Source: Symsagittifera roscoffensis | Lineage: Eukaryota; Xenacoelomorpha; Acoela; Convolutidae | Assembly (NCBI RefSeq): GCF_963678635.1 | Contig: NC_087071.1 | Location: 23,636,013-23,700,012 of the forward strand | Reading direction: 5' to 3' | DNA: 64,000 nucleotides | In this document: in pieces, positions 34,501 to 44,446 of the stretch | How positions within the stretch are numbered: position 1 is the first letter of the stretch | Layout: each line of letters begins with the position of its first letter | Position numbers and translations under genes: made by a program | The notes under the pieces: generated by a model | The model's database searches: none | Told to the model about the DNA's origin: nothing | The model's input: only the letters and a program-made list of their open reading frames with translations

Positions 34501-35400
34501 GTAGTACAGTATGCAGATTTCACGCTGATTTTTTTTTGCTACAATCAAAATGCTGATATAGCAATAAAAAAACTAGAAATTAAATGCAAAATTTTATCAA
34601 ACTATTTTATAGGCTTTCCGTAAAAATGAACAATTAAAAAACGGAACTTATCATTTTCAGAAGAAAACATTCGCGAAACCATGAAAACAAAAAAATTTCA
34701 TTTACATTAGACCAGAACCTTTCTGAAGGAAAATCCAAAGTCAAATATTTCGGAGTGACGTTAGATCATTTTCAATCGTTACAAGAAGAAGGTGTTAAAC
34801 TGATTTTGAGAAAAACGGACTGCGGAATTAAAACGGTACAATCAATCAAAGAACCCTTTTCAATCAAAACTCGCCTTTTACTCATGATTGCATTAGTTAC
34901 AAGGCATCTTTTTATTCGTCCGTACTCTTGAGTGGAATATCAGCAAATTTACTGATTTCAATAAAAAAACAACAGAGCTTGGCCAGAAAATCTGCTGCGA
35001 TTGTGCTAACTTTGACTCATCGTCTGATTTAAAACTAAAAAATAATATTATTTCCTCAACCCATGTTTCTTGATTGATAACAAGGACACCACTTTTAGAA
35101 AATCAAAACCAATTGCTACCTACCTAGTTTAGTAAAACGGTTCAAAAACTTAATAAAAACAACTATATCGAAACAAATATGAGAACTAAAAAGTTGTACT
35201 TCGTAGAAAGATATAACGGACAATTTGTAGAAAACTCATTTTTTAAACAACCAGTAATGATGTGAAATAAAGTTATAGCTGACAAAGTTAACTCATCAGT
35301 TTTTCGATTATACAAACAAACGAAGATCAAAATTAAAAATTACTTTCTATTACTATTTAAGGAAGATCTATCAGTGGCAACCTGTGGTAAATAATCATGG
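31560..35400 (+). mobile_element. Decayed LINE (APE endonuclease + reverse transcriptase)
   Basis: From about 32610 the translation gives the apurinic-type endonuclease start KFLQLNCRSLAWKRSDLKN with a downstream FSETWINES, then MGDYNLN (G-D-x-N block) near 33090 and the K-T-D-H block near 33285. RT blocks follow: an FDSIDHKFLQ motif near 34230-34265, HQGVPQGTVLVPLIFNWFIN (34407-34466) and QYADFTLIF near 34510-34545, where the Y-A-D-D Asp pair has become ADF. Stops and frameshifts break it throughout, so it is dead. The order fits Jockey/CR1/L2-type elements. It lies between 63-bp direct repeats. Confidence 0.85.
31938..32372 (+). CDS. Uncharacterised 144-codon open frame at the 5' side of the LINE
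   Basis: An uninterrupted frame encodes a mixed, codon-like composition (for example KHQKLIDDITNKICPELIVG, then SRTRLYHQ and ITCRS-like ends). It starts at a GTG in the frame; there is no ATG before residue 91, so it is a fragment rather than a full gene. Its position just before the endonuclease domain suggests LINE ORF1 or an N-terminal extension. No family was recognised. A duplicated 27-bp phrase (AACAGAACTTAAATATGTTG...) lies just upstream at 31863-31916. Confidence 0.35.
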   Translation: MCEVAIKHQKLIDDITNKICPELIVGGELPPILCNEEVRSKVELYDDYLHDTYSSKQGKSWSFLYSDNNHLNDDLGGPFVQFPSFNCMPMHNLPRSKTVEVYNSRTQNSFTNRNQPYSRTRLYHQTINGKNHHIVTCRSIIDTS

Positions 35401-35577
35401 AAAAGTTTCAAGTACATTTTGGAAAAAAAGTAACTCTTGGTCATAATTTCGATCCAAAACAGTTTTTCAAATTTTACTTTGTTATTATTGTAAGCTTATC
35501 TTCAATTAGTTTTACATTAATATTTGACATACACTTGCACATTTGAAATTAGTTTCATTTTGCAGTTTTTGTGTTTT

Positions 35578-35641
35578 TCTTCGCATTATCACATAGCTAA
35601 CATTTACTCGTATTAACAGTGCATAAGCTCTCTTGCAATCT
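35578..35641 (+). repeat. 63-bp direct repeat, right copy
   Basis: TCTTCGCATTATCACATAGC onward matches 31245-31307. If it arose by insertion it would be an unusually long target duplication; alternatively it is a terminal repeat of the element or a pre-existing repeat. Confidence 0.65.
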
Positions 35642-36049
35642 GCAAGGTTGCATTATCACAACCAACCTGGATCGCTTGCGTGTTCACAAAAAGGAATAAT
35701 TGAACTGACCATCTGAGGTTGTTCTGATTTTTTTTGAATAAAAAGTCAAAAATACTAATTTTTGTTTTCTGTTGGATTAGACTCCAATTAGCATTAAGTT
35801 TTTAAAATTTGGCTGGAAAAAATCATAAATCCAGTTGAATTTTAAAGTAAGTTTGAAAAAAGGGGGTAAAAAGTCCAAAAAACCCTCTCAATCTTCACGG
35901 AAAAAAAATTGTTCAATTAATATATAAATATTGAGTTACGACTTTAAGTTTGCAAACGTATGAGTGGTTGCTTTCATAAAAATTTTTATATAAACAAATG
36001 TTCTAGTTGTCCTGTTTATACTACTCAACGAATGGTTTTCCTCTGCAAA

Positions 36050-37870
36050 AAATAGAGGAAAATTTAAACTAGGTAAGAAACAGAGAAAGGAAAGGCAAAC
36101 GCGCCTGGCGAGGGAGGATAATCGGTTACTTACGCACGTAGTTGTCCGTAGTTCTGATAACCTCACAAAGCATGGCTCAAATTGCTGCGCCAATTCTACC
36201 TTGGAGATGGCTACGCATACTTCTAAAGAGAACTGATGATTGGCGACCTCTGTTGGAATATGTGAAAAACATGAGAATTGCATTTGTCGAGTTTTTTTTT
36301 CTTGATAAATTCTTAAATAGTGATAATATTCCCGATTTTCTCAAGTTCCGGGTTCCAAAAACTATTTGTTTTTCTGAGCTAGCTGTGCTAAGTTTTCAAA
36401 AAAGACTACTGAAAAATTAAGGTAAAGTAGACATCGTTTTATCCAAAAAATTGAAAAAAAACGGCTACCATCGGTAGTCTTCATTTTAAGTCAAAAACCT
36501 TTGTAACAAACAAAATTGAAATGAACGCTAAGTTGCTTAAATTATAAACTCATACGTGATAAAAGTCATTTAAGACTCAGATTAACTAGAGCTCAGCCCG
36601 CTAGATTATACCGTTTGGTTAAAGTAAATAAGAGTGAAATACTACTTCGACGGTTCAATCAATTCCTGGCAGTAGTTATCAAAATCTGATCATATTTTAA
36701 TCCACCTTTTCCAAAAAGTTCCTGGCGCAAACATTGAAACATCTACGTTAGATATTCGTGCAAAACTCGAAAAACTAAAACTCGACAAAATTAACAAATT
36801 GTTTCACTAGACGTTAACAGTTTGTAAGCAAACGATCTCGTATCAGAAGCGATTGAAATGGCCTTACATAGATTGAATACAACTGATTGCGCACCAAATA
36901 TAAGCGTTTAATTTTTAAAATTCTGCTTAAATTAGCCGTGGCAAATGTTTATTTCAAAAGCAAAGGAAAATGGTATTTTCAGAATGATGAGTTGGCCATG
37001 GGTGCATCATTGCCAGTAATTTTGGCTAATATTTGGACGCAATTATTCGCATGTATTATTGCATGTATGGTTCTGTGAACTCTGTCGTAACTTATTAGAC
37101 ATTGCAATTTGTAGTAATGAAAGAAAACTGCTCGAAAGATAAGTAGACGACATAATTTGTACAGTTAAAAGAAATCAAAATACAGTACTTAATAGGGTGA
37201 ACTCGTTGCATAAGAACTAACATATTACTATACAAAAGCCGAGGAGAAAAAGGAACTTGTTTTTTTGGACTTGATAATTGTAGTAAATCATCAAAGGAGA
37301 TCACATGCAAATTGTTTCATAAATCCATTATTACTGAAATTGTTTTGAACTTTCATAGCTGCGCACCCCTCCAGCACAAAAGGAACATTGTAAAAGGAAC
37401 AATACATAGGTTGTTTTGATGTACCAGTAACTGGAACAATTTCGACGGAACATTAAAAAGGAACAAGGAAATTTGAAAAAAAGCAATACCTAGAATCTTG
37501 GACATCAAAAAATGTTAATAATACATTAGAAAAAAATCAAAAACGAAACATCAAAAACTTCAAACAAAGCAAAAACTGAAAGGCGCCTCGACAAACAGAG
37601 GTTTTTTCTACAAGTTCGAGTGAACTTAAGTTCGAAATAGAAAGAAAGACTTCAAAGATCAAGCTCGATAAAGTTCATTTTCACAACGCGCAGACCGAAA
37701 ATCTGCCTGACGTCACTTAAGTCAATTTTTGATTGCAAAGTGAAGACTCATGTGGTCTATGAAATAAAATGCAGTCCATGTAGTTCCACCTATGTCGGGC
37801 AAACGTGCCGACATTTAAACACAAGGATAACAGAGCTTCGAAAGAGAGACTTGCCAAAAAATTGTTTTCA
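36050..37870 (+). pseudogene. Penelope-like element, copy 1 (decayed)
   Basis: From 36172 the N-terminal block MAQIAAPILPWRWLR with IPDFLKFRVPKTICFSELAV parallels the start of the well preserved element at 44447. Further on are IVSLDVNSL (RT motif A, about 36803), DELAMGASLPVILANIW (motif B, about 36986), a V-D-D-I-I motif C (about 37145) and the GIY-YIG start VVYEIKCSPCSSTYVGQT (about 37750). Many stops and frameshifts make it inactive. Motifs B and C are only about 110 nt apart, so the PHD finger found in the other copies is absent here. Confidence 0.85.
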
Positions 37871-38374
37871 TCTATAATATGTTTAAATGCGAGTGACAGC
37901 TATCTCCCATGTTTAGGCATAATAATTTTGCCTGTTTAACGAAAGAGTTTTTTCATTTTTAAGCTATATCAAATATTGCAATGCGTAAGGAAAGTTTTCA
38001 TTTAGTTTTTCGCAAGGTCATTGTTTTTCAGTATATTTTTGCGAGGCCAAATTAAGTTTTTCGCTCTGTCTGTATACCTGCTTTTTTAAATTAATTTTAT
38101 TATGTCCGTCTACCCGTCTACTAACTTTTTAACTTTCAGCTATTTTTTATCTAATCCATAATGTATATTTAAATGCGGGCTTCACTATCTCGCGCTATGT
38201 TTAGGCTCTTTCAACGTATTAAATTTGCATGTTTAATAAAACAATTTTAAAACGTATAATCTATATCGTTCGTAAATTGCTATGATTAGGGTCTTTTCGA
38301 TTTTCCAGTTTCAATCAAGTGTTTAATTCATTATTTTTGCAATTAGCAACCTAATAGTAGAATCTTGTCAGAAT

Positions 38375-39700
38375 TTCCTAGGTACTGCAATTCTGACCTC
38401 CGAATATGAATAACCAAATCCTTTTAGTTTACGAGATAGGCAAATTTCGAGATTTTTCTAGTTTTTGAAAAAATTTACTTTATAAAGTTTCTCGTATTTC
38501 AGAACTTTCACGCTGTGTTAGCGGTTGTCAGGGTACTTTCAGGTGTTGCAAATCTTACCTCCAAATCTCACATCACAAATCCTTGAAGCTTTCGAGATTT
38601 CACGTTTTTTTAGGATTTTTATTCAATTTTTTTCAGAAAAGTTAGATGCAATAAATTTCACAAAACTTGATATTTGCATTTCTGTGGTGAGGCTCAGTCA
38701 AGGTACTCTCAGGAGTTGCAATTTTGCCTCCAAATATGACTGTTTAAACTTTTGTAGTTCAAGATACGAAGTTTTTTTTATTTTCTCTGAAATTTTAGAA
38801 AAACTAAGATGTTAAGAAATTCCAAAACGTTGAAGATCTCAGTCCTAATATTGGAATCTCTGAGGGTACTCTTAGGGTCTTGCGAAACTTGCCACTGAAT
38901 ATGGCTGCTCAAACTCTTGTAGTTTTCAAGATATGACGTTTTCTAGGATTTTCTCAAAACTTTTGAGAGAACGTAGATAAAAATGTTTCATACAATTTGA
39001 AAATACCATCTATGTACTGAAGCTCTGTCAGTATACTTTCCTGAGTTGCGAATTTTTCCTCCAACTCTGACTGCTCAAAACCTTGCAGTTGTCCACCCAC
39101 ATATTTGTCGTTTTTTATGATTAATCTGAATTTCCTAACCTGCACTTGGGGCAGTAAGAGTAATCTCAGGGGTTGCAATTTCGGCCTCCAATTAAGAATG
39201 CCCAAACCTTATCTTTTTTAGTTTGAGAAATAAGACAATTTTTTTGTTTTTTTTTTTGGTAATAATTAATAACTCAAGTTACAAATTATTTCACTAAAGT
39301 GAAATTCCCAACCCTGTAGTTGTGTGCTGTCTGAGTACCTTCAAAGATCAAATATTGCCATTAAATCAGACTGTTGAAGTCTTGGTAAATTTCGAGATGT
39401 GAATTTTTTTCTCGTTCTCAAAAAAAATAAATATTTTTTTGAAAACTTAGGGTAAAAATTATCAAAATCTTGCAAATCCTGCGTCAAGCTGCGACTGCCC
39501 AATTGCTTTTAGTTTCCCAAATGTGACGTTTCTTAGTTCATTTTAAAATTTTTGAAGAACTTTTATGAAACTTAACAACATTTTATGGTTCTTCAAAGTT
39601 TGTATCAAACAAATTTTAAGAAAAATTGCAAAATTTGTAAGTATGAACCCTGTATTCGGGTACTGTCAGAGTACACTCAAATTTTGCAGATCTTATATCC
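38375..39700 (+). repeat. Diverged tandem array, ~165-bp monomer, about eight copies
   Basis: The phrase GGTACTNTCAGGNGTTGCAA with following TTGCCTCCAAATATGACTG and CTTGTAGTTTTCGAGATATGA recurs near 38378, 38531, 38700, 38862, 39029, 39160, 39332 and 39665. Spacing is about 150-170 bp and the copies have drifted considerably. It is non-coding. Confidence 0.75.
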
Positions 39701-39779
39701 AATTTGTGCGGTTTACTATGAGTACCGGAGGTGCATTCCACGCTAGTAATTATGATAATTAGATAAGTTAGCAATGTTC

Positions 39780-41040
39780 GCGTCCCTCGATGGTTTAGCA
39801 ATGGCCGCATCCGTCGCTGTAATTCTGGCATACTTATGGCTGAAAAAGTTGGAGTTTCCTCTAAGACAAGAAAAATTGGTGGGAACGGAGATACAGCGAA
39901 TTAATGACAAAAACGGTTTGTTGCAGTATGAAAGTCACATATAGATCAAAAGGGGTTGAATGCAAGACTTGCCGAAACTGGTATCATCTATAATGCGGAA
40001 AAAGATCCGATGACGTATACGCATCAGTAACTGAGATAGTCTGGTACTGTGAAAGCTGCTGCCGCGCTAAGAACAAGGAGAAAGATACTCCCCAGGTGAA
40101 ATTGTTCCTCAGGTATGTGGATGACATTGTTAAAACAGTCAGAAGGGAGCCGAGTTGTCTTCTCGATGCCACCAATTCTCTTCATCCAAACCTGCAGTTC
40201 ACTGTAGAGGGAAATAATTCGGAGGGGATTTTGCCGTTCCTGCTGCCGGATTTGAACATAATTGTATCGCAGGATAGGGGTGTAACTTGCAGTTGGTATC
40301 AAAAACCAGATACAGGGACAATACTGAACTATAGAAGCTGCGACCTAACTCAGTGAAAGCGGTGTGTTATCCAAAGTACTGAACAAAGGGTTTTTAGGAG
40401 TACATCTAGCTGGGAGCACTTTGATAAATATATGGAAACTAATAGGGCGCAATGGCTGTCAAATCAGTACTCTGTAAATTGGTCCGCAAAGGTAGCGGCA
40501 GACGCCGTTTGCAAAATCATCGAGGGTAAGGGCAAGACTCTGGATAGTGAGAGTTGTTTGTCAACATAATCACCAAAGGATGTGAAGCCCCCAATGCTGA
40601 TGGTGCAATATAGAGGTAATATAAAGCCATCATTTTGCTAACAGGTTACGAATTTTAACTAACGTTCAAGTGGTTTTCAACACAAGAAAACTAGAATCAT
40701 AATTACCATCACTGAAGTCAGCATTTTCTAATGACCTCAAGTCAAGAGTGGTTTATAAACTGTCATGTAGTGGATGCACTTCCACCTATGTCGGACAAAT
40801 TGTTCGACATTTGACCACTAGAATTGAGGAAAATAAGAAAGCAGACTCACCGGTAGGCCTCCACTTTCAGCAATGCCAACTTGAGGGAAATAGCGCAGAT
40901 CTTAGCTGGGAAGTTATAGATAGATCAAACAACCAAACAAAATTGTTAACACTAGAGGCAATACTTATTTGAAAAGAGAAACCGGGCATGAACACGCGCG
41001 ATGAGTTTAGGAGCAGGGAACTAACACTGATAATTTAGTC
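39780..41040 (+). pseudogene. Penelope-like element, copy 2 (5'-truncated, decayed)
   Basis: It begins inside RT motif B (DGLAMAASVAVILAYLWLKK, about 39788) and continues with a PHD-type region (SKGVECKTCRNWYHL and EIVWYCESC, about 39945-40070). Motif C is FLRYVDDIVKTVRREPS (about 40102), followed by SWYQKP-type sequence. The GIY-YIG domain MVYKLSCSGCTSTYVGQIV (about 40748) runs through the catalytic-helix LEAI to about 41040. Several stops and frameshifts are present. It is closer to the intact element at 44447 than copy 1 is. Its 3' UTR carries a hammerhead-like motif at 41303. Confidence 0.88.
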
Positions 41041-41302
41041 CCAGATTTTTTTTGGTTTTTATTTAAAACGTACTTGTCTAAATGGAAATTATGACTCAGA
41101 GACTTCCAGACTATTTAATTTTAAAAAGTTTAATTAATTTTGGAGTTTAAAATTATTTTTATCTTAATAGTAATTTAGAAGTCAACTGTGATTGGCAAAT
41201 TTTTTAACATGATGGTTTAGAAACAAAATGTATATGATTTACTGTAAATAATATTTGTAAATTGATGGTTATTGTCATTTGGATTAGTTTATTGTAAAAA
41301 TC

Positions 41303-41333
41303 CTGACGATGCACATAGTTGCGAAAACTTTTG
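41303..41333 (+). ncRNA. Hammerhead-like ribozyme motif in PLE copy 2 3' UTR
   Basis: CTGACGA-T-GCACATAGTTGC-GAAA-ACTTTTG fits the hammerhead core CUGANGA, stem II, GAAA. Stem II is only three base pairs (GCA/TGC) and the stem III side is diverged, so activity is doubtful. Confidence 0.5.
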
Positions 41334-41581
41334 AAAATTACTTTTTTAAAAAAAATCTTTCCGATAATTAGATACTCATAAACATTAATATTAATCTCGA
41401 TTGTAATTTTTTTTGACGGTTATTACTTTGACTTTTAGTTGTGTATATTTAGTGATGCTAGTTATAGCGAAAGCGTTTGTATTTTAATTAAAGTTTTATT
41501 GACTTATAACTATTTTAAGCAAATGTCTCAGGATTAATTTATGATCGATTATCATTTTGTTAAATTGTAATTCTTCTAAGC

Positions 41582-41608
41582 CTGATGATGCACTAAAGCG
41601 TAAATTAC
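41582..41608 (+). ncRNA. Degenerate hammerhead-like motif
   Basis: CTGATGATGCACTAAAGCGT followed by AAATTAC keeps CUGAUGA, but stem II mispairs and the G of GAAA is changed to T (GCGTAAA). It is probably a dead relic of a second 3' repeat. Confidence 0.35.
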
Positions 41609-41640
41609 ATTTTTAAGAACGCGTTAAAATTGTAAATACA

Positions 41641-41675
41641 AACAAACGATTTCGCACATTTTTGTGCATCTTCAG
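41641..41675 (-). ncRNA. Hammerhead-like ribozyme motif in PLE copy 3 3' UTR
   Basis: On the minus strand it reads CTGAAGA-T-GCACA-AAAA-TGTGC-GAAA-TCGTTTG. It has the invariant core CUGANGA and GAAA and a perfect five-base-pair stem II. The extra base between A9 and stem II and the C-G-U-U after GAAA are also seen in the arms at 42713 and 43503. Hammerhead motifs in Penelope terminal repeats are an established property of the family. Confidence 0.6.
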
Positions 41676-41973
41676 GTTTTAAAAACTCTAAACTATCTGT
41701 ACAAATTGATCAAAGATCATAAAAAATGTCATACACATCATTATTTCAAAATTTTAAAAATTCAACCAATCAAAACTTTACAAATATCACTGAAATTTTG
41801 TAACAACTATAATGTAACAATTTTTAAATATTTTGTCACAACTTTTTGAGTGTTTCACTCTTTTTGTGTTCACAATTTCGTTTTGTCGCTAATTTTCATG
41901 CTAACATGTAAGTTGTTTCAAAATTTTGTTGTTTTAGCCAGAATTTTTTGATTCTGGAACTATAGCCCTAGTG

Positions 41974-42667
41974 TCAGCTCCCTACTTCTAAACTCGTCGC
42001 GTGTGTTAATTTAATTGCCGGTCTCTCTTTCCTAAAGTGCAGCGCCTCTAATGTAAGTAACTTGAAGCGGCTGGACGCCTGGTCGATTATTTTCCGTTTA
42101 AACTCAGACTTACCAATCTCACTACCACACTGCCTTTTATGCTGTCCAACTGGGGTATCCTCTTTTCGGTGTTCCTCAATCCTTGTGGTGAGATGTCGGA
42201 CCGTCTGGCCAACATAGATGGATTTGCACCCACAACATTCAAGTCTGTACACCATTTTTGATTTCAGTTCACTGGAAAAGGAGGATTTTAGAGAGGGCAT
42301 ACAAGTTTTCATTTTCCTCGTCGTGAATCATATCAGCGCATTGGTGATATCGCGCACTTTTTTTGCTGAATTCTGACAGTGGTTCCCCCTATATTTGACC
42401 ATCAAGATGGGTGGTGAATCACTGATATAATCACAGGGCTTCTTCTTCTCAGCCATGTTCTTTTTGTTTTTGCCCTCGCTGATGATCTTTTCAAGGGCTT
42501 AGGATGCAACCCGCGAAGACCAACTTTCCGGATATTGGTTATTCAACCACTGCTCACGGTTGTTTTTCATATCTTCATCATATTCTTCCCATGTTGACGT
42601 ACTGCGGAAAACCCGGTGAACAGTTCCTTCAATCACACTTCTCCTGTACTGAAGGGGCGCAGCTTCT
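41974..42667 (-). pseudogene. Penelope-like element, copy 3 (3' part)
   Basis: The minus-strand frame 42312-41974 covers KMKTCMPSLKSSFSSELKSK and the full GIY-YIG endonuclease: MVYRLECCGCKSIYVGQT, RHLTTRIEEH, and the C-terminal LLTLEALHFRKERPAI with the family catalytic Glu. Upstream sequence to 42667 matches the RT-to-endonuclease linker with one or more frameshifts. Similarity stops abruptly at 42667/42668, where the inverted-repeat structure of the next PLE begins. The rest of this copy was therefore displaced by that insertion. Confidence 0.85.
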
Positions 42668-43027
42668 AAAATTTAACAAAAAGTAAAATAAGAATTTTTT
42701 AAAATTGTTAATTCAAACGTTTTCGCACATTTTGTGCATCGTCAGGATATAAAATTTTTTATTTACAATAAAATGATCAAAGATCATGTATGAAATTCAA
42801 AAAGAACATGTTAGAAATTTTTAACCAATCACATTCTTACATCTGTTATTACGTAATCATTATTTCATCGAGTATGACAATTTCCATACTTTTTTGTTAC
42901 TTGAGTCATAATTTTTCGATTTGATGTTTTATCCAAACTGACATGTCAGTTTATATTTTCAAAAATTGCAATTTTTAGTCATGTTTAAACATGTACTATA
43001 ATTTTAATGTCAGCTCCCTGCTCCTGA
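42668..43027 (-). repeat. 360-bp inverted repeat, left arm (PLE 3' UTR, reversed)
   Basis: It is the near-perfect reverse complement of 43221-43580; differences such as one base in AACAAAAAGTAAAATAAG are rare. The arm is the PLE 3' untranslated repeat plus the last codons (RELTLKL) read on the minus strand. It adjoins a reversed piece of the endonuclease tail in the spacer. Confidence 0.92.
42713..42745 (-). ncRNA. Hammerhead-like ribozyme motif, left arm
   Basis: The minus strand reads CTGACGA-T-GCACA-AAA-TGTGC-GAAA-ACGTTTG, with a full conserved core and a five-base-pair stem II. It is the mirror copy of the motif at 43503. Confidence 0.6.
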
Positions 43028-43220
43028 ACTCCTCGCGCGTGTTAATTCTGGGGCGTTCTTTCCAAATATGTAAGGCCTCCAGATTGAGGAGTTTCTGTAT
43101 GTTACTTGATTGATCTATAATCTCAGACTTAAGCTCAGCGCTCTTACCATCCCTGTCACATTCTCTCAAATGTTGCCCTACTGGCGAATCTTCCTTGTAA
43201 TCTTCCCTACTGGCGAATCT
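43028..43220 (-). other. Spacer of the inverted repeat: reversed PLE endonuclease tail
   Basis: On the minus strand this reads the C-terminal GIY-YIG segment (HLRECDRDGKSAELKSEIID through LLNLEALHIWKERP), nearly identical to the end of the ORF at 44447 and continuing past the point where that ORF is cut. CCTACTGGCGAATCTTC occurs twice (about 43179 and 43209), a short duplication at the turn-around point that looks like a template switch. Confidence 0.8.
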
Positions 43221-43580
43221 TCAGGAGCAGGGAGCTGACATTAAAATTATAGTACATGTTTAAACATGACTAAAAATTGCAATTTTTGAAAAAATAAACT
43301 GACATGTCAGTTTGGATAAAACATCAAATCGAAAAATTATGACTCAAGTAACAAAAAAGTATGGAAATTGTCATAATCGATGAAATAATGATTACGTAAT
43401 AACAGATGTAAGAATATGATTGGTTAAAAATTTCTAACATGTTCTTTTTGAATTTCATACATGATCTTTGATCATTTTATTGTAAATAAAAAATTTTATA
43501 TCCTGACGATGCACAAAATGTGCGAAAACGTTTGAATTAACAATTTTAAAAAATTCTTATTCTACTTTTTGTTAAATTTT
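43221..43580 (+). repeat. 360-bp inverted repeat, right arm (PLE pseudo-LTR)
   Basis: The arm reads AGGAGCAGGGAGCTGACATT, then the PLE 3' UTR in the same direction as the intact ORF downstream. A 3'-UTR repeat in front of the ORF, with an inverted partial copy beyond it, is the typical Penelope pseudo-LTR arrangement. Confidence 0.88.
43503..43533 (+). ncRNA. Hammerhead-like ribozyme motif, right arm
   Basis: CTGACGA-T-GCACA-AAA-TGTGC-GAAA-ACGTTTG has the complete CUGANGA and GAAA boxes and a perfect five-base-pair stem II. It is placed in the 5' pseudo-LTR of the intact PLE, where it could process the 5' end of the transcript. The stem III half is short and palindromic (AACGTT), so activity as a dimer is possible. 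Confidence 0.6.
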
Positions 43581-43740
43581 GGAAAAAAAAATAACCTCGG
43601 CGAAGAGTGAATGATAGATTGTTTGTTGTAAAAATACAAACAAAAAATTTTTAGATCATTTTTATTTTTCTCAGAATAGTCTTAATTTTTCTTTTTTCTT
43701 TTCTCATCTTAACAATGAGTTTTCGTACATTTGAGTTAAA

Positions 43741-44091
43741 ATGGCATGGGTTGTAGCTGCAAGCTCTCTATTTCATAGCTTGAATACCTTACGACCAGCA
43801 GAGAAAGCGGAACTGGACGAACTGGTATACGCTGAATCGAGATTATCGCTGAATCCTCATACCGTGAGGAAGAGACAAAATTTACAGACTCTTCTGGAAG
43901 AGCATCCTCTGGTGGACAAGGAGATAATTCTTTGGCACGACGTATTGAATAACAGTTTGTCGAAACACCGAACCAATGCCAACACGCTTTATCCTCTGGA
44001 CGATTTAATTTCGTATTTGCAATCAAAGCGACATCGGTTTAAGGCGATTCTGGCAGAAGAACCAGAACGACAGATATCTTTGATTCTCTGA
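43741..44091 (+). CDS. Uncharacterised 116-residue ORF upstream of the PLE RT ORF
   Basis: It starts at ATG and has balanced, protein-like composition (for example LNTLRPAEKAELDELVYAES, then LEEHPLVDKEIILWHDVL), predicted mostly helical. It lies between the pseudo-LTR and the RT ORF. Its stop overlaps the next ATG as TGATG. No domain was recognised. It may be a PLE ORF1 or the 5' part of the main ORF after a frameshift. It is intact and looks like a real coding region rather than chance. Confidence 0.5.
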   Translation: MAWVVAASSLFHSLNTLRPAEKAELDELVYAESRLSLNPHTVRKRQNLQTLLEEHPLVDKEIILWHDVLNNSLSKHRTNANTLYPLDDLISYLQSKRHRFKAILAEEPERQISLIL

Positions 44092-44378
44092 TGCGTACAG
44101 GGATCTTGATAGTCCCAACAACGAAATTGATCTCGAGAGGCAAGAGGCAGGATCCCGCTTTGGTGAGACAATACCTGGAAGTTCATCAATCGAGCGAACT
44201 TGAGTTGAAGTCATTGCGAGTTGTGCTGACACATAGAGAGAACTTGCCCGGGATATTCTCAAAGATAAGAGCGCGGACTCAGAAACCATCACAAGGACGA
44301 CGCAAGGCGAAGGCACGCAGAGAGGAAACAACGACTGACGTCTCTCTACCATCGGCTGAAAGGGCGCGGATTGGGTAA
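44091..44378 (+). CDS. Uncharacterised 95-residue ORF upstream of the PLE RT ORF
   Basis: It starts at the ATG of the TGATG overlap with the preceding ORF. The sequence is helical (DPALVRQYLEVHQSSELELK) and ends in a basic tail (RRKAKARREE) suggesting nucleic-acid binding. Its frame differs from the RT ORF that begins 69 bases later. Weak similarity to the basic tail occurs before the ATG of PLE copy 1 (about 36080). It may be part of an ORF1 or a frameshifted N-terminus. Confidence 0.45.
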   Translation: MRTGILIVPTTKLISRGKRQDPALVRQYLEVHQSSELELKSLRVVLTHRENLPGIFSKIRARTQKPSQGRRKAKARREETTTDVSLPSAERARIG

Positions 44379-44446
44379 GTGAATCTACTGTGTGAATTAT
44401 CCTGCTGAGAGCCGCTTGAGTTTAAGTGCTCGTGGCCTGCAGGATA

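Noticed and set aside
42700-43580. CRISPR-like or terminal-inverted-repeat DNA transposon
   Set aside because: The arms are the 3' UTR of a Penelope element and the spacer is its endonuclease tail, so a retroelement pseudo-LTR structure explains them.
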